Virus record (IMG/VR): IMGVR_UViG_3300042449_001680
Span: 1 to 20,562 of that record
Strand: one strand, 5' to 3'
Source: a virus
DNA length: 20,562 nucleotides
Both the position numbers and the translations under genes were made by a program. Positions within the stretch are counted from its first letter, which is position 1. The number at the start of each line of letters is the position of its first letter. Below the pieces are notes generated by a model. The model worked only from the letters and a program-made list of their open reading frames with translations. It was not told where the DNA came from and made no database searches. This document shows positions 14,790 through 20,562 of the stretch, in pieces.

Positions 14790-15472
14790 AATTTGTTAAT
14801 ATACAATTTTTGTCTACCATCAAACAATAGGATGTAACCTAATGAAAGTAAGTGTGGTGACAAATAAGCATCTTTACCCGTATCTTCAATATCAAAATCC
14901 GTATCGTCAATTAAAATAAGGTGAGTGTCTGCCAATTTAGGTTTAGCAACCTCAAAACATTCTAAATGTTTTTCTCTATACAAGTGAGTACCAGTATCCC
15001 AACCGTCTAAGAACAACACATCAATAGTTCCTTGAAACTCTTGTAAAAATTCAATACCGTCTTTTGGTATGTTAAGATGTAGATTATCAGGGAAAGGTCT
15101 TCTAATGTTTTCAAATGACCACATAGCTTGTGTTTTACAATTTGGGTCAATGTCAACTGAATGTACATCAAAACCTTCTAATGTCCAAATAATACCTCCG
15201 TGTCCGTCAGCACAACATGGTGGTGACAAAAATGGGTCTAATGAATTCTCATAATAATCTAAACATTGATTTGCTAGTGCCAATCTTGTTGCACCAATTT
15301 CAACTACGGTTTTCATACCTAATAATCTAGCAACTTGAGCAGCCGCCTTTAGATATGGTCCTGGTTTACTTCTTCTAATGTCATGGTCTTCACCGGTCAA
15401 TGACAGGGTCGTCCAATACTTTTTTGGGATTTTATTAAATTCGTTTGTTATTTCTAAAATTTGGTCTTTCAT
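14786..15472 (-). CDS. Class I SAM-dependent methyltransferase
   Basis: 228 aa. Rossmann-type methyltransferase layout: TVVEIGATRLALANQCL (55-71) is the SAM-binding loop, though with A61-T-R in place of the usual GxG. HSVDIDPN (104-111) holds the acid that binds the ribose. IDVLFLDGWDTG (150-161) and LILIDDTDF (185-193) match the O-methyltransferase/Methyltransferase_24 pattern ('iDllfiDg.H.....D'). A CCADGHGG stretch (86-93) between the first two motifs is unusual and could bind metal. Substrate is probably a sugar hydroxyl, judging from the operon. It overlaps both neighbours by four bases (ATGA). Confidence 0.75.
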   Translation of the reverse strand: MKDQILEITNEFNKIPKKYWTTLSLTGEDHDIRRSKPGPYLKAAAQVARLLGMKTVVEIGATRLALANQCLDYYENSLDPFLSPPCCADGHGGIIWTLEGFDVHSVDIDPNCKTQAMWSFENIRRPFPDNLHLNIPKDGIEFLQEFQGTIDVLFLDGWDTGTHLYREKHLECFEVAKPKLADTHLILIDDTDFDIEDTGKDAYLSPHLLSLGYILLFDGRQKLYINKL

Positions 15473-16143
15473 GATAATGGTTTTAAATATGAGTCTCCAA
15501 ACAACTCATCAATGTTTATAGACTCATATCCACAATTGTTTGTGAAGTCATCTAATATTTTTTTTGCATCTTCTTTTGACATCTGATTTTGGTAGTTGTT
15601 TTCAAAAAGAATAAATGGTTTTTTATTTAACGATTGAATCAATGGCATCATTGATTTCAAGATTTGATAATCTTGTGTTTCGGTGTCAATTTTAATAAAG
15701 TCAAATGATTCTAAGTCATTAACATATTGGTCAAAAAAATCATACCCACTAATCATTTGAACTTCATATCCTTCACTTTTGTGAATCTGAGATACACCCA
15801 TGTTAATATGGTCAGGTGTTGAATGTTCTATTGAGTGTGTTTGGAAAAAAGTTTTACCTGACCTATCTGAAATTGCGTAATCATAAATTATACAATTAGG
15901 TACGGACTGAAATTTTTCTTTGATGTATTCATTGAGTTGTGGTGCAGGTTCAACCATAACAACCTTTTCAATCTCATATTCTTTGGATAATACATCATAA
16001 AATTTACCTACATTTGCACCAATATCTATGTAACTTAATTTGGTGACATTTTTGTCACCAAAAAAATCACGTAGGTAATTTATTTCAGTACCTATATGTT
16101 TTTCTATAAGTTCGTCATCCCATTTTTTAATTAAATCTTTCAT
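15469..16143 (-). CDS. FkbM-family methyltransferase
   Basis: 224 aa. SYIDIGANVGKFYDVL (37-52) is the SAM-binding loop (DIGANxG), VVMVEPAPQLNEYI (61-74) the second motif, YAISDRSGKTFF (89-100) and FDFIKIDTETQDYQILKSM (about 147-165) the conserved FkbM (Methyltransf_21) blocks. FkbM-type enzymes O-methylate sugars or polyketides and are common in surface-glycan loci. It fits an operon that builds a decorated glycan. Both ends overlap neighbouring genes by four bases, indicating translational coupling. A perfect 10-base inverted repeat lies early in the gene (16039-16062). Confidence 0.88.
   Translation of the reverse strand: MKDLIKKWDDELIEKHIGTEINYLRDFFGDKNVTKLSYIDIGANVGKFYDVLSKEYEIEKVVMVEPAPQLNEYIKEKFQSVPNCIIYDYAISDRSGKTFFQTHSIEHSTPDHINMGVSQIHKSEGYEVQMISGYDFFDQYVNDLESFDFIKIDTETQDYQILKSMMPLIQSLNKKPFILFENNYQNQMSKEDAKKILDDFTNNCGYESINIDELFGDSYLKPLS
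16039..16062. repeat. Perfect 10-bp inverted repeat inside FkbM gene
   Basis: Plus strand TTTGGTGACA, loop TTTT, TGTCACCAAA. It lies at about codons 28-35 of the FkbM gene (minus). It is flanked by an A/T run but not by the U-run expected of an intrinsic terminator on the transcribed (minus) strand. The function is unknown. Confidence 0.8.
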
Positions 16144-16949
16144 TCAAATACGTAGTCTATTTTTTTAAATTCATCCGGTATAAAAAACTTTGGTTGAACC
16201 TTTAGTGTGTCAGGATGGTTACATCCTGTGTGCATTAATCCGTTTGTATGTCTTAACACGGGAAATGTTGTTACTCCTTGAAATTCATACCATCCTTGAT
16301 AAGAACTAACTTTTTCAATTTCAGGTTCATAAGGAACAACAAACATTTTAATTTTTTTATGTTTAAAATAGTATGACATTAACACGTCATCTGATAGAGT
16401 TTTACCTAAGAAATCTGTGAAGAAATCTTGCTCAAAATACCTAACAAAATAAGAACAAGATTTGTAATGTTGTAATTCTTTAACTCTTGAAATTTCACTA
16501 ACAGTAAGAATCCAAGAATCTCTTAAGTCACCCCATTTTGTCGGTACCAAACTTCTACCATCATACAATACAACAGCATCGGTTAGTTGTGTTTGATACT
16601 TAACGTGTTCATTAATCATATCAGGATGATAAACTAAATCATCATCAGTAACAATTAATAGAGTGTTTGGTGTTTCTCTTTGAATAGTTGGAACAACTTT
16701 AGTTGGTGGTCCCATATCTTCCATTCTAAAAACTTTAAGATGTGGGTATCGTAATTGATAATCCTCAATCCATTGAGGAATTACATACTCTTCACCTGTA
16801 ACATTATATTTGTGAGGGAGGTTTAGATGTACCTCATATGAGTCATAGTTTTGTTCACACAAAGATTTTAAACAAAGTTTAAATCCATCTTCAGGTTCAA
16901 AACTTAATCGTTGTGGGACAGTTGTTAATGTGATTACAATTTTATCCAT
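16140..16949 (-). CDS. GT2-like glycosyltransferase
   Basis: 269 aa from ATG 16949, starting MDKIVITLTTVPQRLS. A Rossmann-like N-terminus is followed by FKLCLKSLCEQNYDSYEVHL, KVFRMEDMGPPTKVVP, and LLIVTDDDLVYHPDM, where TDDD (101-104) is the metal/nucleotide-sugar DxD motif of GT-A folds. It resembles the group of small glycosyltransferases that read 'ITLTT.P.R' at the start. Donor and acceptor are unknown; it probably extends the glycan begun by the GT60-like enzyme. An in-frame ATG at 16961 would give four more residues (MLVQ); I prefer 16949 because it matches the family start and gives an 8-base overlap with the upstream gene. Its stop overlaps the FkbM start by four bases. Confidence 0.8.
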   Translation of the reverse strand: MDKIVITLTTVPQRLSFEPEDGFKLCLKSLCEQNYDSYEVHLNLPHKYNVTGEEYVIPQWIEDYQLRYPHLKVFRMEDMGPPTKVVPTIQRETPNTLLIVTDDDLVYHPDMINEHVKYQTQLTDAVVLYDGRSLVPTKWGDLRDSWILTVSEISRVKELQHYKSCSYFVRYFEQDFFTDFLGKTLSDDVLMSYYFKHKKIKMFVVPYEPEIEKVSSYQGWYEFQGVTTFPVLRHTNGLMHTGCNHPDTLKVQPKFFIPDEFKKIDYVFE

Positions 16950-17313
16950 TTGAACTAGCATGATTCATTTTAATGTCTTTATATCCTTCACCAAAAACTT
17001 CAACAACATCGTTTTTGTATCCAACACGGATTTTATTAAATTCTCTGATTTTAATTGCTCTGCGACCAACTTCTTCAAGACCCAATTCACCTTCTCTACC
17101 TTTTCTAATATCAGACTCTAAATCCCAAATCATTCCGTTAATCTCAATCAATTTATCAATTTTTTCATTAATAAACTCTTCGTGAGTTTTTTTGTAGGAT
17201 TCAATTTCTTGTGTTAAATCTTCAATCTCTTGTTGATTCTCAGCACTTGCTCTTTCTTTCTTTAATATTGCGATAGAATATCTATCTAATATTTCACCTA
17301 TGGGCATTTTCAT
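16942..17313 (-). CDS. Small coiled-coil protein (resembles DUF6165-type)
   Basis: 123 aa. Starts MKMPIGEILDRYSIAILKKE, then a long charged helical stretch (about 20-60) and IEINGMIWDLESDIRKG, EEVGRRAIKIREFNKIRVGYKNDV. The 'GE..D..SI..lK.ER' start, 'N..iWD.E..IR', and 'a..I...N..R...K..I' run resembles small helical proteins often found among glycosyltransferase genes (DUF6165-like); the similarity is by eye. It starts three bases after the GT60-like stop and overlaps the GT2 gene. It has no enzyme motif, so a partner or scaffold for a transferase is possible, but no function is assigned. Confidence 0.7.
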   Translation of the reverse strand: MKMPIGEILDRYSIAILKKERASAENQQEIEDLTQEIESYKKTHEEFINEKIDKLIEINGMIWDLESDIRKGREGELGLEEVGRRAIKIREFNKIRVGYKNDVVEVFGEGYKDIKMNHASSNG

Positions 17314-17316
17314 ATT

Positions 17317-18564
17317 TTACAAATTACCTGTTAATCTTTCGCACCAACCTTTGCTCGTTGAGTAAGGCCATACAACCCAATAAGTTGGTTTTATTTCCGT
17401 TTGGAATTCTCTCCATACTTTACCATATCCGTCAGGGTCATTCATAATTCTTTGAATTTCTGACTTATCAGCATCTTTTCTGTTGAGGGTTTCATCATTA
17501 GGTCCGTGGAAAGCAACTACCCAATATTCGTAGTCTTTTTCAGGAACAGATGCATAATTTACATCAATACAATGTTTGTAGATAGATGCAAAGTTTTTCT
17601 TCCATTCTTCTTCCGACTCAAAGTTATATGGGTTAGGCGGATAGTTCTTATCCAAAGTATATTGTTGTACTGCTCTTTTTTCAAACAAAAGACCTGAATA
17701 TTTTTCATAGTCACGTAAACTACGAACAGAACCAAATCCATAAGGTCCGTCATGACCTTTTTGTTCTTCACCATCCATACCAAAAAGTTGACGATTTGTT
17801 AAGTGAGAATGATTGTTTTTTCTAACCCATTCTTTATCATCATCCCATTGTTTGGTTCTACCCTTACGAGTGTATTCGTGCCAAATTAAAACTTTGTGTG
17901 GGTGGAATAAATCATAACCCCAAGTGTATGCTCTCGCTGCGATTGAAATTTCTTCACCGTGGAAATAGTATTCAGGATTATGTTGAACTTCGGTTGAGAA
18001 TTGTCCCAAAGTAAAACAATAGTGTGCCGAGTAAAAACGTGCGGTTACAGGTTCTTTTAATTGTTGCCAACCTGGAATTGTTTCAGGTAAGAAGAACACA
18101 GCACCCTCAGGAATAAATCTATCAAACGCCATTCTCCATGGCTCTTGCATTCTACCTGCCGGGTCATTGTCGGGGTCAAATGACGAAACATAACCTGTAA
18201 GTAATGGTTTTTTGTAACCTTTCTTTTGAAGTTGTTTAATCATCTTAATCATCTCATCGTCCCAATTGGGAGCGAATCTCATGTGAGAATCAATCTGAAG
18301 TGTATATTCTTCACCATTATAAAGTTGTTGTGTGAGATTACGAGCCCAACACACACCTTGAGATTCTTCATGAGGAATGTTTAAGATTCTAAATCTTGAA
18401 TCATTTTCATACTCAGTCAATTCATCAAACTTGTCGTCAGGATGAAATTGTCTAGCAATAGATAATCTTAAATTTTTGGGTCTTTTAGCATTCTCCAACA
18501 TATTTTTAATTGTTGGAATAAGTTGGGGGTCACGATAAGCCGCAATCTGAACAAATATTTTCAT
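17317..18564 (-). CDS. GT60-like GlcNAc-transferase (Skp1/mucin type)
   Basis: 415 aa. Features of the GlcNAc (PF11397, GT60) family: IFVQIAAYRDPQLIPTIKNML (3-23) at the N-terminus, CWARNLTQQLYNGEEYTLQI (72-91), IDSHMRFAPNWD (91-102) with the DxH metal motif of this family, and EEISIAARAYTWGYDLF (204-220) followed by HPHKVLIWHEYTR (221-233). Members put GlcNAc on hydroxyproline of Skp1 in protists or on Thr of trypanosome mucins. It is the first gene of the operon and lies directly downstream of the Thr/Pro-repeat virion proteins. The last 100 residues include WRMAFD-like and WCERL segments that vary in the family. Acting on the adjacent repeat proteins is inference. Confidence 0.82.
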   Translation of the reverse strand: MKIFVQIAAYRDPQLIPTIKNMLENAKRPKNLRLSIARQFHPDDKFDELTEYENDSRFRILNIPHEESQGVCWARNLTQQLYNGEEYTLQIDSHMRFAPNWDDEMIKMIKQLQKKGYKKPLLTGYVSSFDPDNDPAGRMQEPWRMAFDRFIPEGAVFFLPETIPGWQQLKEPVTARFYSAHYCFTLGQFSTEVQHNPEYYFHGEEISIAARAYTWGYDLFHPHKVLIWHEYTRKGRTKQWDDDKEWVRKNNHSHLTNRQLFGMDGEEQKGHDGPYGFGSVRSLRDYEKYSGLLFEKRAVQQYTLDKNYPPNPYNFESEEEWKKNFASIYKHCIDVNYASVPEKDYEYWVVAFHGPNDETLNRKDADKSEIQRIMNDPDGYGKVWREFQTEIKPTYWVVWPYSTSKGWCERLTGNL

Positions 18565-18646
18565 GTAAACTAATTTTTACAGAAAAAATATATCCAATAA
18601 TTAATTTATAAAGAGTTTTGTAATAACTTTTAAATATTTTTAATTT
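18565..18646. other. AT-rich gap with possible promoter for glycosylation operon
   Basis: 82 bases. The minus strand contains TTTATAAATTAATTATTGG and GATATATTTTTTC before ATG 18564, either of which could be a promoter element, and a small GTAAA/TTTAC inverted repeat directly before the ATG. I see no GC-rich hairpin plus U-run, so no terminator for the Thr/Pro-repeat genes. TATTTAT is absent, unlike before the structural genes. Confidence 0.35.
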
Positions 18647-19804
18647 TTAACTTGTTACGGTTGGTGTAGGTGTATTGGTAGGAGTTTCAGTTGGTGTATT
18701 AGTCGGAGTTTCCGTTGGTGTTGGTGTAGGAGTAATTCCTGTATTAACAACCAAACTAACATATACAGGTAATCCGACAGTCCAATTTGTAGTTGCGGAT
18801 TGAATTAAAATTGCAACACCTGAAGGGGTATTTGAAGGAGGAACACCTACTGCCGTGCCAAACACAAAACCATCACCTGGCACACCTGGAGGTGTACCTG
18901 TATTGGCAGACCAATATTTAAATGAATTTGTATCACCAGAATAAATTGCGGTACTACCCGTTTGAGTCATCGTTATTGTTACACTTTGACCTGTAAATTG
19001 AGTGAAGTAACTTTCCCTATCTATACCGTTAGAATCAATAGTGTTAAAATATATTCCCCTACCACTTGTCGTTAAAAGATTAGGGTTAGTTGTTCCTGTT
19101 TGGATTGCTCCCTGATTCATAATTGTATTACCTGTTGTAGGGAAGTTATATGGTAATATTATTAAATTAAAAGAATAACCTGTTACAGGCTCAGGTGTCA
19201 CGCTTGGTGTTGGTGTATTGGTTGGTGTCGTAGATGGCGTTAATGGTGGTGTTCCTGTTGGCGTAACCGAAGATGTTGGTGTTATGGTATTAGTTGGCGT
19301 AATTGTTGGAGTAACAGTGTTGGTTGGTGTAACACTATTTGTAGGAGTTACCGTTGGAGTTACCGACTCTGTTGGTGTCACAGTAACTGACGGTGTCAAA
19401 GAACTTGTTGGTGTAATTGACGGTGAATTTGTCGGCGTAACAGTAACTGAAGGTGTTAGAGAATTTGTTGGTGTGGGTGTTAAGGAATTTGTAGGAGTAT
19501 TAGTTGGTGTGTTGGTTGGTGTGTTGGTTGGCGTTGTAGATTCTGTCGGAGTAACTGTTGGAGTTGCGGATACACTAATTGATGGTGTAACTGTTGGAGT
19601 TGTTGTTGGCGTATTGGTTGGTGTTGCTGATGGCTCGAATTGACCACCATAAACAACTAAGTCCCAACTCGCATTGTTGTTAGGAGGTAATTGACCTGAA
19701 GGTACATTAGTTAATGCAATATACATGATATTTTCATATACAACAAAATCACCTTGATTATAAGATGTTCCAAAATTCCATTCACCTTCAAAACTAACGT
19801 TCAT
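18647..19804 (-). CDS. Mucin-like Thr/Pro-repeat virion or fibre protein with CBM5/12-like N-terminus
   Basis: 385 aa. Residues 8-50 (EWNFGTSYNQGDFVVYENIM, then YIALTNVPS and SWDLV) look like a carbohydrate-binding CBM5/12-type domain ('W....Y..GD.V.y....y.A......P......W'). Residues 58-205 are a Thr/Pro/Ser repeat of units such as TPTNTPT. Residues 206-355 are a beta-rich domain (ITMTQTGSTAIYSG, ILIQSATTNWTVGLPVYVSLVV), and 357-385 a second TPTETPTNTPT tail. No signal peptide is seen, so it is expected to be a virion surface protein (fibre or head/tail decoration). The repeat would be a good O-glycosylation target. The start is 12 bases after the upstream gene's stop. Confidence 0.75.
   Translation of the reverse strand: MNVSFEGEWNFGTSYNQGDFVVYENIMYIALTNVPSGQLPPNNNASWDLVVYGGQFEPSATPTNTPTTTPTVTPSISVSATPTVTPTESTTPTNTPTNTPTNTPTNSLTPTPTNSLTPSVTVTPTNSPSITPTSSLTPSVTVTPTESVTPTVTPTNSVTPTNTVTPTITPTNTITPTSSVTPTGTPPLTPSTTPTNTPTPSVTPEPVTGYSFNLIILPYNFPTTGNTIMNQGAIQTGTTNPNLLTTSGRGIYFNTIDSNGIDRESYFTQFTGQSVTITMTQTGSTAIYSGDTNSFKYWSANTGTPPGVPGDGFVFGTAVGVPPSNTPSGVAILIQSATTNWTVGLPVYVSLVVNTGITPTPTPTETPTNTPTETPTNTPTPTVTS
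18650..18736 (-). repeat. C-terminal Thr/Pro tail repeat
   Basis: Encodes residues 357-385, short TPT/ETPT units. Same composition as the longer repeat in the same protein. It ends the protein. Confidence 0.85.
19190..19633 (-). repeat. Long Thr/Pro-rich coding repeat
   Basis: About 148 residues of imperfect units such as TPTNTPT, VTVTPTESVTP and TPTNSLTPS. On the plus strand the DNA repeats GTTGGTGTA-like units. Units vary in sequence, which argues against recent simple tandem slippage and for selection on Thr/Pro composition. Confidence 0.9.
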
Positions 19805-19809
19805 ATTCT

Positions 19810-19816
19810 ATAAATA
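19810..19816 (-). promoter_or_regulatory. TATTTAT box before mucin-like gene
   Basis: The minus strand reads TAATATTTATAGAATATG: the heptamer directly follows the stop of the upstream gene and sits five bases before the ATG. Confidence 0.45.
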
Positions 19817-20562
19817 TTATATTGGGTTTGGAACGTAGTCCAATGTAATAACCGTAGTCGGACAAGTTTTAGTGTAACTGTATGAGAAATTGTTTGGTGT
19901 TCCATCACTAACTCTAACAATACCAACACCATTGGCCCCACCAAACGAAGGAGTCATGTTTATTGCTGAAGTATCGTAAATACCTACACAACCTCCACCA
20001 GAAACATTTATTGCACTACCATTAAGTGTAATTGTTGAGCCATAAGGTACCGTAATCGTGTCAGAACCACTACCCGCAATACCAAGTGCATTCTTAGTAT
20101 AAACAGATGAACCATTAACCAAGATAGAGAATGTACCTCTAGCACAAGTCTGAATAGCCCAGTTAATTGTTATTTGAGTGGTACACACACTAGGTGTTGC
20201 CGTCATAGTTGGTGTTCTTGTCGGAGTTAACGTTCTTGTTGGTGAAGAAGTAGGTGCCGGTGTTGAAGTTCTAGTTGGTGTTACCGTTGGAGTTCTTGTA
20301 GGTGTTGGAGTTCTTGTAGGTGTTGGAGTTACAGATACTGCAGGTCCTTCTTGACAAATCTCACAAGTATTGTAATCAACTTTAACTGTAATTGACGTGT
20401 CTGCAGGAATTATTGATGACCTTACAACAATATAACAACCTGAAGGAATTGTCGAACCTTGAACATATACAACATCAAGTGTTGGTGCTCCTACAATTGC
20501 AAAGTTACCGAAATAACTTTCACCACCACCAGGACATTGGGAAAGTTCATAAACCAATTCAG
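19817..20562 (-). CDS. Second Thr/Pro-repeat virion protein, 5' end missing
   Basis: Open frame from the right edge (codons before TTG 20557 are also open), so the N-terminus lies outside. Visible order, counted from 20557: a beta-rich domain (about 1-70) with four Cys, including CEICQE (65-70); a Thr/Pro/Arg repeat (76-123) of PTRTPT units; and a C-terminal beta-rich domain (about 125-246) with ITINWAIQTCARGTFSIL, SGSDTITVPYGSTITLNG, NFSYSYTKTCPTTVITLDYV. The spaced Cys could form disulfides or bind metal in a surface fibre. The repeat differs from that of the next gene by frequent Arg. It looks like a paralogue of the downstream protein in layout. No known family is recognised. Confidence 0.72.
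   Translation of the reverse strand, partial: ELVYELSQCPGGGESYFGNFAIVGAPTLDVVYVQGSTIPSGCYIVVRSSIIPADTSITVKVDYNTCEICQEGPAVSVTPTPTRTPTPTRTPTVTPTRTSTPAPTSSPTRTLTPTRTPTMTATPSVCTTQITINWAIQTCARGTFSILVNGSSVYTKNALGIAGSGSDTITVPYGSTITLNGSAINVSGGGCVGIYDTSAINMTPSFGGANGVGIVRVSDGTPNNFSYSYTKTCPTTVITLDYVPNPI
20189..20332 (-). repeat. Thr/Pro/Arg coding repeat
   Basis: 48 residues of PTRTPT, TVTPTRTS and similar units between two beta-rich domains. Same kind of linker as at 19190-19633. Confidence 0.88.

Noticed and set aside
19190-19633. Repeat array resembling a CRISPR
   Set aside because: Units are short, variable, and in frame with a Thr/Pro protein; there are no uniform repeats separated by unique spacers.
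19218-19643. 141-codon plus-strand frame of Val/Gly repeats
   Set aside because: It is the antisense of the Thr/Pro repeat; low-complexity coding on one strand opens the other. No start context supports it.

Overview
This window looks like part of the genome of a T4-like, contractile-tailed phage (or a metagenomic contig of one). The evidence is a tail sheath gene cut by the left edge, a gp13-type neck protein, two upstream genes that read like gp14/gp15 neck and tail-completion proteins, a family B DNA polymerase of gp43 size, and a SNF2-type helicase. The DNA is AT-rich and tightly packed, with no tRNA or rRNA genes, CRISPR array, integrase or insertion sequence seen. Almost no start has a Shine-Dalgarno sequence. 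Several have AT-rich boxes directly in front of the start codon. Together with TAnnTTT-like promoter elements this would fit a Bacteroidota host, but that assignment is tentative. No gap without a gene exceeds about 125 bases; the largest are 2152-2274, 11934-12031, 18565-18646 and 3998-4070.

Layout. (1) 1-3997: tail sheath, gp15-like and gp14-like genes on the minus strand, interrupted by a 54-aa plus-strand gene. (2) 4071-8871: a plus-strand block of SNF2 helicase, a superoxide dismutase fused to a possible PD-(D/E)XK nuclease-like domain, gp13-like neck protein, and a small beta-rich protein. (3) 8858-12409: a minus-strand block of a small HsdS-like specificity-domain protein, DNA polymerase, and a small beta-rich protein. 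(4) 12428-18564: a seven-gene minus-strand operon with overlapping or abutting genes: a two-domain HtrL/GT2 glycosyltransferase, sulfotransferase, class I methyltransferase, FkbM-type methyltransferase, GT2-like glycosyltransferase, a small coiled-coil protein, and a GT60-like GlcNAc-transferase. (5) 18647-20562: two minus-strand genes for Thr/Pro-repeat virion proteins, the second cut by the right edge.

How the parts may work together. Blocks 4 and 5 suggest a phage-encoded O-glycosylation system. The GT60 family includes enzymes that put GlcNAc on Thr of mucins or on hydroxyproline, and here such a gene lies directly downstream of mucin-like Thr/Pro-repeat proteins. It is followed by genes suited to extending, methylating and sulfating a glycan. 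This is inference, but it is the most coherent novel system in the window. Other notable items are the SOD fusion, the stand-alone HsdS-like domain, and two classes of upstream box: TATTTAT before mostly structural genes, and a shared AGTATATTTACA 12-mer before the polymerase and the HsdS-like gene. These look like late and early/middle promoter classes.
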